A stretch of 64,000 bases of DNA, from the NCBI RefSeq assembly GCF_009727055.1, contig NC_052351.1, positions 4,277,180 through 4,341,179 of the forward strand, written 5' to 3'. The stretch is from Benincasa hispida (Eukaryota; Streptophyta; Magnoliopsida; Cucurbitales; Cucurbitaceae). The notes below the pieces were generated by a model. That model did no database searches. It was given only the letters and a program-made list of their open reading frames with translations, and was not told the origin of the DNA. Shown piece by piece: positions 1 to 11,619 of this stretch. A program made the position numbers and the translations under genes. The first letter of the stretch is position 1; each line of letters starts with the position of its first letter.

Positions 1-105
1 AAAGCGTAGGAAGAAGCCATAGGTGGTTCATTCAATTTCAGAGAGCCAAATACGAAGGTTGAGAATCTGTAAGGTTTATGAATGTATTGGTGTCTGATTC
101 CTATG
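1..105. other. 3' flank of the leftmost BBE-like gene
   Basis: Short non-coding stretch immediately downstream of the stop codon of the minus-strand gene at 106-1698. It probably contains its 3' UTR; no clear polyadenylation signal can be assigned. Confidence 0.4.
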
Positions 106-1698
106 TTATGTCTTACTTGGAAGAGTGGGGATGCTTTGTTCATCTCTGAAGAAATTTTGTGGATCTACCGCAGTCTTCACCTTTACCAACCTTTCAAAAT
201 TTTCCTTGAAGTATTTGATCCCATAAACTTTCCCCTCCTCGAAACCGTTTGCAGCGTCATAGTTATGATTTGTACCAATGTCTAAATCCCTATAGTTGAA
301 GTAAGCGGTTCTTGGATTCTTGGAAACGTATGGGGTCATGAAATTGTAAAGTAATTGTAGTTGATTTACATGGCTCTTGTCAGCTGCAGTCCCTTGCTCT
401 TCCCAGTTTACTGAGTACTGGATTTTGAACAAGTTTCCAGCTCTGTGAGGAAAAGCTGTGTCTAAAGCTGAGATCTCGTTCATTTTCCCACCATATGGAT
501 TGAAAACCAACCCAGTTTTATCCAATTCTATCAGCTTCTTCCACAGCAATTCCAGCCCATCTTTGGAGATGGGAGTTTGGACATAATCAGATTTTCTTTT
601 CAGAAAGTAAGCTGAGTCAGGACTTCTGTCGAGTAGCACACGGGGGGATGTTCCATGTTCATAATTAGCCCACCAGATCACAGATTCAATCCAACCCATT
701 TCAATACAATCTTCTTTCTTCAAACCCAATTCAGGAAAATCCCTTTTCAGTATCGAGAGAAGGCGATCGGCCCCTCCAAGAAACAGAGTATAAACAGAGG
801 CTCTGACTGTCTTCTTCGGTTTTGAATAGATGGGTTGCAACAGAAGTCTCACAAAAAGATCGTTATCAGTGTTAGGCGCAATATGTTGCCACCGATAGAC
901 CATATCAGTAGCGTTCTCTTCCAATGTTCTTTGAATCCGAAAAACTGTCACTGTTTCCGGCACTGGAACCAATTGAATTTTATACGCTAGAATGACCCCA
1001 AAGCTAGCTCCACCTCCGCCTCTAATTGCCCAAAAAAGATCCTCTCCCATCAAATTTCTGTCGAGGATTCTTCCATTCACATCCACAATCCGCGCATCCA
1101 CAACATGATCCACCGTAAGCCCAAATTTCCGCAGCATATTACCATATCCCCCACCACTGATATGCCCCCCAACACCAACAGTAGGACAAACACCCGCCGG
1201 AAAGCCATGGAACTTGCTCTGTTCCCAAATTCTGTAATAAAGCTCCCCCAAAGTGGCACCAGCTTGAACCCAAGCAGATCGGCTCTGTAAATCGACTGCA
1301 ATGGATCTGAGATTAAACATATCGACGACAATGAAGGGAGTGGGCGAAAGGGAGGCATAGGAGAGGCCCTCGAAATCATGGCCGCCGCTTCTGATTCTGA
1401 GGTGAAGGGCGGAGGATTTTGCGCAAATGAGAGTGGATTGGAGATGGGATTCGTGTAATGGGGTGATAATGAATGTGGGTTTAGGCGTGGAGGAGGTATT
1501 GAATCGGGCATTTCGGATGTAGGCTCGAAGAACAGAGGAATAGGAGATGTTGGTTGGGTGATGGACAATGCTGGGTAGGTTTTGGTTTGGATCAGAGTGG
1601 TTTTGAAGGCAATGAAGAAAGGTTTCGTAGAGGGGAGAGGGAAAGGAAGGGTTGAAGAAGAGGAGGAGAAGGAGAAGAAACAGAGGAAGACGGAGCAT
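106..1698 (-). CDS. BBE-like FAD-linked oxidoreductase 1 (active-site Tyr to Phe variant)
   Basis: Single-exon gene of 530 residues, the usual BBE-like length. BBE-like enzymes oxidise alcohol groups of sugars, lignin precursors or alkaloid-type metabolites using FAD held by two covalent bonds, normally in the secretory pathway or cell wall. Seen here: a Leu/Phe-rich signal peptide (residues 1-20), the conserved N-terminal cysteine pair (about C30 and C92), RSGGHDFEG with FAD-binding His107, PAGVCPTVGVGGH with FAD-binding Cys171 and gate residue Val174, SGGGYG with Tyr185, KIQYSVNW, and the C-terminal NYRDLDIG motif. The residue after HD is Phe109; the four paralogues have Tyr there. I chose the ATG at 1698 because the signal peptide begins directly there. 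An in-frame ATG at 1755, in better start context, would add 19 residues. Closest relative in the window is the gene at 3475-5076. The substrate cannot be read from sequence. Confidence 0.93.
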   Translation of the reverse strand: MLRLPLFLLLLLLFFNPSFPSPLYETFLHCLQNHSDPNQNLPSIVHHPTNISYSSVLRAYIRNARFNTSSTPKPTFIITPLHESHLQSTLICAKSSALHLRIRSGGHDFEGLSYASLSPTPFIVVDMFNLRSIAVDLQSRSAWVQAGATLGELYYRIWEQSKFHGFPAGVCPTVGVGGHISGGGYGNMLRKFGLTVDHVVDARIVDVNGRILDRNLMGEDLFWAIRGGGGASFGVILAYKIQLVPVPETVTVFRIQRTLEENATDMVYRWQHIAPNTDNDLFVRLLLQPIYSKPKKTVRASVYTLFLGGADRLLSILKRDFPELGLKKEDCIEMGWIESVIWWANYEHGTSPRVLLDRSPDSAYFLKRKSDYVQTPISKDGLELLWKKLIELDKTGLVFNPYGGKMNEISALDTAFPHRAGNLFKIQYSVNWEEQGTAADKSHVNQLQLLYNFMTPYVSKNPRTAYFNYRDLDIGTNHNYDAANGFEEGKVYGIKYFKENFERLVKVKTAVDPQNFFRDEQSIPTLPSKT

Positions 1699-1755
1699 AG
1701 GGAAAGTTGTGGAGAGTGTGATCCGACTGACATTCCAAAATTGGGTTACAGACAT

Positions 1756-3474
1756 TCCACTTCGCCGGTAATAATAACAACGGTTGCTTTTCTTGGGTTC
1801 TACGTATTCGCTAAAGCTGCTTATTTTATTTTTAATTACTATTGGTTCCCAAATAATCCATTTTAGAAGGGAATAATAACCCAAAATTTCTTTACTAATC
1901 GTTGGGATAAAATTGATTAAGATATACTTGAAAAACTATTTTGAATGGTTGTCAAATACTTTAATTTATTTCAAAAATATTTTATTTTTAATTAAATAAT
2001 TAAAAATGTGTTCCAAATATACTCTTTAGAGAATTCTTTGAATTTTTTTTTGGTTAATTTTTCGGCTGAGATCGAACCGAAATCCAAATAAAAAGTTACT
2101 TTTTTTCATGGTACATCAAATTTATTGATTTTTTTTTTTGTCGTAACGTGGATGAAGATCGAAATTGTATCTAATCATTCCCATATTTTGCTTAATTTTT
2201 TTTATATCTTCTTCAAATTTCCAAAGTTTATGCTCAATTTTTATTTTCACAATTGTGTGATTTCTATGTGGATTTCTTGTTGTTTCCCCCTTTGAGTGAT
2301 TGTGCAGCAACCTCTGAAAAAAACTGGACATCGGGGCGATTTCTTTGTGGTTTTTATTTTGGAAAAGAAGTTAAATTATGGGAAAGATTACGTAAGATTT
2401 GTATAAAATTGCATAACATTTTGAAAAGATTGTATTTCATCCTAGTCTTCACCATGGACAAGATTGCACTGAGAAAGTTTAAAAGACCGACATGGAATGA
2501 AAAGAAGTAAAATTTTTATTTGAATCTTAGATCGATCTTGGTCGAGAAGGACCGAAAAAAAACTAGTGTAACAAATTGCCGATAAAGATATTAATGGTTA
2601 AAGATTTTTTTTTTTTTTTCTTTTTGGACAATTTCTCCGATCCATTTCTAGTCTAGCCAACTCTTAAAAAGCAGGTTTGATAGAGATTTCAAACTAAGTC
2701 TTAGTTACACATTGATAGCAAGGGCTCATATGACATTTTTATTGGTATATATCTATTCTAAGTGAGGATTTTACTAAAAAAAAATTGAGCTTATAGAAAA
2801 CTCCAAATTAGAAGGTAAATAGAAAATTTGACTCACACATTTGCAAAACTAGTTGCCCAATGAATGGGCAATAGGGAATTCACCTTGTCTATCCCATAAT
2901 CTCTCTTGGATGTCAAAAGTGGTAACAAGAAATTCCTACCAAGTGCTAGTAACTGGTTACCTATGATCATTCTTCCAAAATAAATTGGCTCTTAAGGGCA
3001 ATGTCCAATGAGCATTGGCCCTTAAGGGCCTGAAATATTGAAACTTTACCAATTCCCCTTTTTAAGCAAAGAAATGCATCAACACCCCCACTGTGCATAA
3101 GCTGCAAATTGACCAAGCAGTTGCCCCAGAATGCAGCCCTGCAGATCACCACACCAACAATGCTACATCATTCCTAATTGATTCCCATTAAAATTCCAAT
3201 CTCAATCATAGTGGCTGAAAACTCCAGATTCCCTACTTTTATCAATCAAGAAATCTCGACTCCAATGGAGAATCTCATTTCCACAAAGTTTTATTGCTTA
3301 CATTAACTCATTTTCATACGAACGTAAACGTATTGAGAAGAAATATTGTAGAAAGAAACTAACTTTTTCTATGTTAATAATAACCCATGTTCTCACATTA
3401 CATCACAATGCATGAATGCAATGCAAGTGAAATAATAATGTAGAATAACCGACATCAAATCCCTAAACCATCTC
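1756..3474. other. Intergenic: promoter side of BBE-like 1, 3' side of BBE-like 2
   Basis: No convincing gene. The first part (to about 2800) is AT-rich with several poly-T runs. A CCAAT sequence and AT-rich stretches lie upstream of the gene at 106-1698, but no textbook TATA box could be fixed. The segment from about 2820 to 3200 is less AT-rich, carries a perfect 14-bp palindrome at 3017-3030, and is not recognised. Short open frames here look like chance. Confidence 0.5.
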
Positions 3475-5076
3475 TCATGGCTTACTTGAAAGAGTTGGAA
3501 TACTCTGTTCATTCCAGAAGAAATTCTCTGGATCCACAGCCGTCTTCACCTTCACTAGTCTCTCAAAATTCTCCCCAAAGTACTTGAACCCATAAACTTT
3601 TCCATCTTCAAAGCTGTTCTTGTCATTGTTGTTGATCCCAATGTCCAAATCTCTGTAGTTCAAGAACGATTGCCTTGGATTCTTTGAAACAAATGGGGTC
3701 ATGTAACTGTACAGCCTTCTTATTTGCTTCACAAATTCCTGATCTGCTTCCGGCCCCGCTTCGTTCCAGTTCACCGAGTATTGGATTTTGTATAAATTTC
3801 CTGCTCGGTGAGGAAATGGGGTTTCTGTTGATGGAATTTCGCTCATCTTTCCGCCGTATGGGTTGAACACCAGCCCTGTTTTGCCGATTTCGATCATCTT
3901 CTTGTACAACCAATCCAACCCATCTCTGGAAATGGGTTTCTGAACGTAATCCGATTTCCTTTTCAGAAACCCTGCTGAATCGATATTCCGATCGAGTAGA
4001 GCTTTCGGTGAAGTTCCGATATCGAAATTACCCCACCAGAGAACAGAGTCGATCCAGCTCATTTCAGTACAATTCTCCTTCTGTAAACCCAATTCGGGGA
4101 ATTCTTTTCCCAGTAAGGACACGAGTTCTTCCGATTTCCCGAGGAACAAGGCGATGACGGTGGCTCTGATTGTTCGAGTCCCCTTCTTCACTTTACTGGA
4201 AACTGGCTGTAAAAGTAGCCTCATGAACAGATTCTCGTCGGTGGACGGAGCCACTTCTTGCCATCTGACGACTAAGTCAGCGGCGTTCTGTTCGATGGTT
4301 CTTTCAACTCGGAAGACGGTGACCGTCTCCGGCACTGGAACCAGCCGGATCTTGTAGGCGAGGACAACGCCAAAACTGGCTCCGCCGCCGCCCTTGATGG
4401 CCCAGAAAAGATCCTCCCCCATGGATTTGGAATCGAGGATTCTGCCCTTCACATCGACAATCCGAGCATCGAGAATATGGTCGACGGTGAGTCCGTACTT
4501 CCGGAGCATGTTGCCATAGCCGCCGCCACTAATGTGACCGCCGACGCCGACGGTGGGACAGACACCAGCCGGGTAACCAAGAACCTTGCTTTTCTCCCAA
4601 ATTCTGTAATACACTTCACCGAGTGTGGCTCCAGCTTGAACCCACGCCGATTGGTCGGCGACATCGACGGTAACCGCCCGGAGATTGGACATATCGAGAA
4701 TGATGAACTGGACTTCGGAAATATAGGAAACGCCCTCGTAATCGTGACCCCCACTTCGGATTTTGAGTTGAATACCGAGCTTCTTAGAGCAAATCACAGC
4801 CGATTGGACATGGGATTCGGTCAATGGAGTGACGATTATCAGTGGTTTGGGAGCAGAGGAGGTGTTGAAACGGGCGTTTCGGATGTAAGCCCTAAGAACC
4901 GAAGTGTAAGAAGCATTTTCACGAGCAAAGACAATGGCGGAGACTCCATCAGAGGGGTTGGAGTTGGATTCAAAACAGTGGAGAAATGTGGTGTAGACGG
5001 AATCCGCAGCGGCGGAAGGAGCAGAGAAAGGTAGAAGGAGAAGGAGGAGAAGAGGAATAAAAGGATTAAGCGTCAT
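3475..5076 (-). CDS. BBE-like FAD-linked oxidoreductase 2
   Basis: Intact single-exon gene of 533 residues starting at an ATG followed at once by a Leu-rich signal peptide that ends near Ala-Ala-Ala-Asp (residues 21-25). Domain order is the FAD-binding PCMH fold (about residues 75-250), then the substrate domain and the C-terminal BBE segment. Visible active-site set: RSGGHDYEG with His111 and Tyr113, CPTVGVGGH with Cys173 and oxygen-gate Val176, SGGGYG with Tyr187, KIQYSVNW and NYRDLDIG. This complete type-I set with Val at the gate predicts an oxidase that makes H2O2. It resembles the gene at 106-1698 more than the other copies. A TATA box lies about 50 bp upstream, and a 26-bp direct repeat and a W-box-like TTGACC lie within 280 bp upstream. 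The substrate is unknown; carbohydrate and monolignol oxidation are the known options in the family. Confidence 0.95.
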   Translation of the reverse strand: MTLNPFIPLLLLLLLPFSAPSAAADSVYTTFLHCFESNSNPSDGVSAIVFARENASYTSVLRAYIRNARFNTSSAPKPLIIVTPLTESHVQSAVICSKKLGIQLKIRSGGHDYEGVSYISEVQFIILDMSNLRAVTVDVADQSAWVQAGATLGEVYYRIWEKSKVLGYPAGVCPTVGVGGHISGGGYGNMLRKYGLTVDHILDARIVDVKGRILDSKSMGEDLFWAIKGGGGASFGVVLAYKIRLVPVPETVTVFRVERTIEQNAADLVVRWQEVAPSTDENLFMRLLLQPVSSKVKKGTRTIRATVIALFLGKSEELVSLLGKEFPELGLQKENCTEMSWIDSVLWWGNFDIGTSPKALLDRNIDSAGFLKRKSDYVQKPISRDGLDWLYKKMIEIGKTGLVFNPYGGKMSEIPSTETPFPHRAGNLYKIQYSVNWNEAGPEADQEFVKQIRRLYSYMTPFVSKNPRQSFLNYRDLDIGINNNDKNSFEDGKVYGFKYFGENFERLVKVKTAVDPENFFWNEQSIPTLSSKP

Positions 5077-5127
5077 CTTAGAGCTAGAAATGGGATTGTT
5101 AATTTAAAATGGCGTTATGGGACATGG

Positions 5128-5134
5128 ATTTATA
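5128..5134 (-). promoter_or_regulatory. TATA box of BBE-like 2
   Basis: On the minus strand the sequence reads TATAAAT within CATATAAATC, 52 bp upstream of the ATG at 5076. Spacing is normal for a plant gene with a short leader. Confidence 0.6.
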
Positions 5135-5199
5135 TGGCTAAGAAAGATTGGATGGAAAATGGAAGCGGTTTTCTTCTTGAAAGTTGAAACTTTCTTCGC

Positions 5200-5205
5200 T
5201 TGACC
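5200..5205 (+). promoter_or_regulatory. W-box-like element upstream of BBE-like 2
   Basis: TTGACC, the core bound by WRKY factors, lies about 125 bp upstream of the ATG of the gene at 3475-5076. A single hexamer is weak evidence, but many BBE-like genes respond to wounding and elicitors, so it is recorded. Confidence 0.25.
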
Positions 5206-5283
5206 ACGAAAAGTCCAAATTCCAATTATAAAAAAATTGGGTTCCTTTGGGTAAAGCAAGAATTTAGAGTAATTTAAGGTGAC

Positions 5284-5351
5284 ACTGATTTGTACAGAAA
5301 TATCCGTGTGTTTTTTCTTTAGGAAACTGATTTGTACAGAAATATCCGTGT
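5284..5351. repeat. 26-bp perfect direct repeat, period 42 bp, in the BBE-like 2 upstream region
   Basis: The 26-bp unit beginning ACTGATTTGTACAG occurs at 5284-5309 and again, without mismatch, at 5326-5351. It lies 208-275 bp upstream of the ATG at 5076. It may be a recent local duplication or a duplicated cis-element. Confidence 0.75.
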
Positions 5352-6160
5352 ACAATTTGTAAGATGATGCCAGAACATAATACTTTAATGGACATTCGAG
5401 TGTGTTAATAACCACGAATTTTGTTGTTTGAATCTCTAACGCCCAATTGTTATACTAGAATTTGTAAGAGGATGATTAATGCCTTACCTTGGATTTGGTT
5501 ATTTGAATTTGCTTATTAAATTTGCAAGTATGGTCTTTTAATGCTATTAAGTATGCTTTTTTAAAGTTTTATATCATGTACAACTTACTAACTTAAAAAT
5601 GTTATCTTGTAATAACTTTAGTCTCATCTCTATTTAAACTGGCTCTTCCATCAATCACGATTTTTTGTTTGAGTCGTAATTATTATTGTAACGAGGATTA
5701 AGAAGTCATCATTTCTTATTGTTACATTCTTTTAATTTTTATGAGTTTTAACTTATACATGAGAAAGAAAGTTAAAAAGAGGTTTTTTTTTTTTTTTATT
5801 GAACTAGAGAAAAAACGTTTTTGTTGTGTTTATTTGAATAAAGGTTAAATAAATCTCATTAATTACATATTAAATATCTAGATCTAGATTTTAGTATAAG
5901 TACCTAGTGCATTCTTTCTATCAAATCACAAGACAATACCAAAAAATGGTATTTTTAGTTGTTGAGCTTTGAGGTCGATCTTTTCAATGCAAAGTGGTTT
6001 GAGCTACACAACGTTTCAATTAGATTATTATATATATTGGGAATATGACCAAAATCTCACATTTTGTTAAATAACACGATGATCACGAATTTATGAAGGA
6101 AGACGACTATCTCTACTCATATGAGACCGTTTAGATGGAAATCAAAAGCAAAAACTCTTT

Positions 6161-6181
6161 TATATATATATATATATATAT
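6161..6181. repeat. (TA)n microsatellite
   Basis: Uninterrupted TA dinucleotide run of about 21 bp. Confidence 0.9.
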
Positions 6182-6469
6182 GTTTGTTTGTTTTTATTTT
6201 AAAATAGTGACAAGATAATGCCGGCAAAGGCGGCATTATATGCGGATAAACAACGTTTATCATATGGTAATTTTGAAATTAAATATCAAGGTGTCACAAT
6301 CGGACTCAAACGGATTTGGACAAACTAACTCAATTTTTTATTATTTAAACAAATTAATTAAATTAAAAAAAAAATCAATTGGTTTGACTTTGCAACCAAA
6401 CAAATGGTTGTTATCCGTACATTATGATGAAAATTCTTTAAATCCATTTTGATTATTCCAAAATAACGA

Positions 6470-6470
<1 letters not shown>

Positions 6471-6500
<30 letters not shown>
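6471..6500. repeat. (ATT)n microsatellite
   Basis: Ten ATT units in a row. Confidence 0.9.
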
Positions 6501-6884
6501 TTGGGCAAAATCTGTACCAAAATCATATCCATATAAGATTGTAAGAATTAAAATCCGCTTAATATAATTAACATGTACTTCATTTTAAAGTTATAAAGTT
6601 ATAAATTCAAATTTTAATTCAATACATTTGTTGTACCAACACAATAGAAATTGAAAATTGAAATAAAGTTTTAGAATTGAAGTTGGAAAAATATGCAATA
6701 ATTTTCAACGAAATAAAGGAGCGTTTTTCTCTTTTTCCTATTTATCAAATAAGCCAATAAATAATAAAAATCAAGTGGGGACGAACAGGAGATCAACACA
6801 AATTATTTATTTTTGGTTTTTTTAAAAAAGAGAGAAAAATAATATAACATAACGCAAGAAAATTGGTAAATATTAGTAAAATTT

Positions 6885-7012
6885 AGATCTATCTCTTGGA
6901 TTCTATCGGTGATAACTATATCGTTGGTAGAAGTTTATCACCAATTAAAGACTATCAATAATAGAGTTTATCATTAATATATTTTGTTATATCTGCAAAT
7001 TTTTTAAAATAT
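6885..7012. repeat. Dispersed CTATC/GATAG palindromic repeat, copy 1
   Basis: Contains short alternating CTATC and GATAA/GATAG words that can fold on themselves, followed by the tail TTTTGTTATATCTGCAAAT. The same arrangement and tail recur near 9005-9125 and 15050-15175. The repeat looks like a short dispersed non-coding family; no terminal repeats could be defined. Confidence 0.45.
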
Positions 7013-7222
7013 TGCACACACTTAATTATTATTCCTAAGGGGTTGTTTGTTTTGTAGGAATTCTAGATTCTCATGGAGTGGACATCTAAATTATAGTGTC
7101 TGCTTTGTAATATTGTAAAATACCCTAGCATCTAGAGATTCTCGGATATCCTAGAATGTCCTGAGGACATCTTGAAGGCATCTCGAGAGTTTTGCATGCT
7201 CTCCTGAAACATGGGTTTTCTA

Positions 7223-7244
7223 NNNNNNNNNNNNNNNNNNNNNN
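7223..7244. other. Assembly gap (22 N)
   Basis: Twenty-two undetermined bases directly before a (TA)n microsatellite. The simple repeat probably caused the gap, so its true length is unknown. Confidence 0.99.

Positions 7245-7248
<4 letters not shown>

Positions 7249-7288
<40 letters not shown>
7249..7288. repeat. (TA)n microsatellite at the gap edge
   Basis: About 40 bp of uninterrupted TA dinucleotides immediately after the N run at 7223-7244. The real length may be greater because the gap abuts it. Confidence 0.9.
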
Positions 7289-7290
<2 letters not shown>

Positions 7291-9004
7291 GCGATTAGAA
7301 TAAATGCTATCAATCACATATATCATATTTTTTTTTGTTATATCATAATTCTTATTATTTTTAGCAAGATAAATTTTGAATTAATATTTATTTTACAGAA
7401 ATCTTAGATTGTGATATATTATTTTATTGAGAAAAAAATAATATTTAAAAATAATATAAATTGTATTAAATAAATTCAAATCGATACAAACAAGTATGTT
7501 ATATAAGTTCAAATTAATTATAAACTAATAAATGGTAAAGGCATTCTTAGAACATTATGTAAATTTAAGACATTCTCGAGTATAAATCTTATGAAATAAA
7601 CACAGTTATCAAAATATTCTCAAATATCTGCAAAATTCTCTACAAAATAAACACGATAATGCAAAATTTCCTACAAAATAAACATGGTAATCTAAAGATG
7701 ACAGACATATATAATTTCATATGTTTATAATTATGGGCATCTAATATTTCCAAAAGATAAACGGTCTTAATAGTGCTACCTATTATATAATTACCCTAAA
7801 ATAAAAATATTTAGGCCAAATATATGTTTTTAATATTTGGATTTTCTAACAATATTTTGTCCATATAATTAGTTTCCGCTGATTAAAAATTTCAATCAGC
7901 CTCTCACATTTTAATATTTATCTCTTTCTATTTTGACCATTAACATTCAGTAATAATAACTTTATCCCAGGGTGATATAATTCATTCTCCCAAATTCTAT
8001 AATTTAAGTTTATCAGTCAACTAAAAATTGATAAATAGAAAACAATATAATTGCAATACATCAAAACGTAAGGGCCTCTATTGAAAATTCTAAACAATGA
8101 AGACTAATTTTTTTTATACTAAAATATTATAGACTAAACTATAATATCCAAACAAGTATTAATTTCATCCCTAATTATTTGAATCTAGTTTCAGTTTGGT
8201 TTTTATGCTTTTAAAAATTTCGATTTGATTTTTTACCATTTGGTCAAATCTAATAAATTGTCTCTTTCATTATACAAATCATTACCATATTGGATACATT
8301 TTCTTTTTATACATAATAAGGAGCTAATATTTTTCATTTGACTAAATATATTAGCTAGCTCTATTAGAATTTCGTCCTAAAAATATATGGGTAAAAAGTG
8401 GTTAATTAGAAACAATTATGTTGGTTTAATTTTAACTATATTTTTTATTTCAAGTACAACAACGTAGCTGATGATAACATATATGGCCGTTAGTTAAATT
8501 ATGTTTGAATTTCAAATATATCATAGAACAACCAAATCGAGACTCTTGAAACTATCAACTAGGTAAATGAAATTAGTAATTTAACGTAAGGTATGGAGGA
8601 GAGATTTAGGGCAATATGGAGGGCAATTCTGGAAGTTAGTTTTATATTGGTGGGCTTTGTTGGAACTTAGGCATTAATTAATTTTGAAAAGTAAAATTGG
8701 AAAAATATATGTATGTCTGTCCCTGTCGATTCACGTGTCTACCTCTATCGTGCCACATTATTCTTCCTATTTTAATTGTTTTTAAAATCAACTCAAATCC
8801 ATTTATGATATAAATATTTCTTCTTCTAAAATCATACTAAAATGCTATGACAAATTTGTTCATAATTCTTTCTAAATAACAACAGAAAAAAAAAAATTTG
8901 AAAACCACTCATATTAAAAAAAAAAAATTGATAAGATCGATACCACTCTTTTTTTCTCCCTCTGATTCTAGCATTATCATGACATTTAATTTAGCAAAGT
9001 TTCA

Positions 9005-9125
9005 TACATGTGTTAGAATAATGTATCGAAGGTCTATCAAAGAAAGATTTCGATAAACATCTACCATGATATATGTTTATAGCAGTCTATCACTGATAAA
9101 TAGTGAAATTTTGTTATATTTATAA
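9005..9125. repeat. Dispersed CTATC/GATAG palindromic repeat, copy 2
   Basis: GTCTATCAAAG and GTCTATCACTGATAAATAG are followed by the tail ATTTTGTTATATTTATAAAT, matching the layout of the copies near 6885 and 15050. Confidence 0.45.
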
Positions 9126-11602
9126 ATAAGTTAGACTCATTTTTCTTTATTTGAAAACAACTCTTTTATATTTGATATAATAATTGATTTGAAATTTTTA
9201 TTGACACAATTCAACATTCATTATTTAATTTATCCATCTTTATGTTATTTTAAAATAAAGAATATTGGTTAGATTTTCAACTATATACCATTTTAGATAA
9301 TTATTTTGGTCGATCTGTTTTGGTATTTGAAATTTTTATTTTAATCTTTCTTTAGTGATATGATGATTTAATATTTATTTGATGTTTTTCGCTTTTTTTA
9401 AATATTTTATTTAAATTAAAATATTGGTATTCTCTTAAATGTAAACCTAAAAACTCATAAAATCGTTGATATAATTAAAGTTACTATAACACACTCCCTT
9501 ATATTTTTTGGATTTATTGAACAGAATATAGAATTACATGACATCATCTTAAGATTAAAGAAAAAATAAAATGAGAGTATAATTTTTTGACAAGAAAAAA
9601 ACGAGAGTATAAATTAATTTGTATGTGTATGCGAGTTCTACAAATTAATAATTATAAAGAAAAAGAAAAAAGAATGTGAATGGAATATGTGGTATAATTT
9701 GACCTGAAAAAAGAAGTGGAGAAAAATCTCCATGTTAATTAATGAAGAAAAGTTTTCTTTGCAATGAACGTGATGAAATATCTTTTGTGATTTGATTGGG
9801 ACTATAGAGAAGCTAAGCCACGTTTGTAGTGACAAAATATACATCAAATCATTCATTACATATATACATATTTCTTATATATAAAATATACATTTATTAT
9901 TGGTATATATCTAATAAAAAGAGTGATTAATTTCATGGGTACCTTTTTTTTTTTTCTTTTCTTTTTTTTTGTTAAAAGGGAAAAAAATCATGATCGAAAT
10001 AATGATGAAACAATTATCTAATAATTTTGACCTTTGCTTTCATTAGCTTTCTTCCTGGGACAATCAGTTTAGCCATTCCTATATCCGGAAGGCCACAAAG
10101 AAGACTTTTTTAGATATTCCACAATGAGGACAGGGTTTTTGTATGTTTTAGATAAGTAAGACAAGCACTTTAATTACAAACAGAACACTGGTGAATTGAC
10201 ACAATTAGCAAATCTATAACCCTAACAGCCTATTCTCTAGTGATAAATATTTTACTTTTGATTTTTTTTTTTAATAAAAAAAACAATTTATCATGATTTA
10301 TTAAATATAAGATTAAAAAAAAGTAAGAGATGAAATAAATGTATGTCTTAAAAATTTAAGAATTATGGGGTGGGAAAATGATTTGAGTTCAAACCATTTG
10401 AAAGGTCAACTTTCAAAGAAATTTAACAGTTGACTTTGATTTTTTGGATCCACTCTGGGCTCCGCATGCATTTTCTTTTTTCAAAAAAAGAAATATCAAA
10501 TTTTCAGTTTTTTTTTTCATCATAATATGAAATATTGTTTTAAAAAAGATTAAACGCACACTTTTTTTTTTCTTCTGATGATTTTTTAAAGATTCATGAT
10601 TAATTAGTCTAAATTAAGGATGTAGATAGGAATATATTTTCAAGAGTTTAATTTAAAAGACAAGTCATTTTGGAAGAAAATTGGATGTTTGGCAACCGCT
10701 TGAAATAACTTTTCAACCGTATTTTAATGGTTTTTGTCAAAAGTATTTACATAAAAATGAGTTTTTTGGTATATTCTGTTAGAAAATAAATTATTTTTTT
10801 TCATAGATTCGAGAGGTTGAATTGATTAAACCTCTTAAACAATTTTGCTGAGCCAAATATCTTAGTAGCTTTAAAGTTTAACACGATGTAAGATAACTCT
10901 ATTTTTGTTGATAGCTTATGCATTGCAAAATCAAAAAAAAAAAAAAAAATCAAAATGATGATTATAATCTACGTTTTATAACACTACAATCTTGTTCATG
11001 CTAATATTTTAAGTTCTAACGAAAAATATGATAAATGAATTTCGTAAGTGGATAAAGATATTGAAGTACATGTTTAGGAGTGATTTTGAAATCAATAAGA
11101 TCATTTTTGTCATGTTTAAAATCACTTTAAAACACGTCTTTAATCATTTAAAATTAACTTAATATTTTATTTTATACTTTTAAATACAATTTCACATCAT
11201 TAAAATGGATTTTGAATAGTTAAAAATATATGTTGTAGTGATTTTAAAAATGTTAAAAATGATTTTAATAATTTGAATGATGTTATCATGTATTTCACTA
11301 TAGATTTTATATTGTCTCTTTAATATAAAATAGAAGGCATTTGAAGATTCCCAAAATGTCCCAATAATTGCTCAATCCTGAATAATAATATTTTAAATTT
11401 AAAAAACTTCGCAAAGAGAGCAGAATTAAAAATAAAATAAAATAAAATAAAACCGAGTCGAAAGCACGTGCGGGGTGGGAAATGAAGTTCACAGTCGCAA
11501 GTGGGTAATTGGATACGCGTTTACGAGTCACGGAGGCGGAGGCTTCCGACATCGTCCATTAAAAAACACACAAAAAATTTAAAAATAATAATAATAATAA
11601 AA

Positions 11603-11619
11603 GTTTGACCAAGTCAAAC
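11603..11619. promoter_or_regulatory. Inverted pair of W-box cores
   Basis: GTTTGAC-CAA-GTCAAAC is a perfect inverted repeat with 7-bp arms and a 3-bp spacer. It presents TTGAC on both strands and lies in a less AT-rich island. There is no adjacent gene, so function is doubtful. Confidence 0.2.

Noticed and set aside
1699..1884. N-terminal extension of the leftmost BBE-like frame up to 1884
   Set aside because: The first codon there is TTG, not ATG, and the extension is not like a signal peptide. Only the ATG at 1755 is a possible alternative.
11307..11552. 81-residue minus-strand frame beginning MSEASASVTRKRV
   Set aside because: Low-complexity hydrophobic continuation, no known domain, and no splice partner that I could find.
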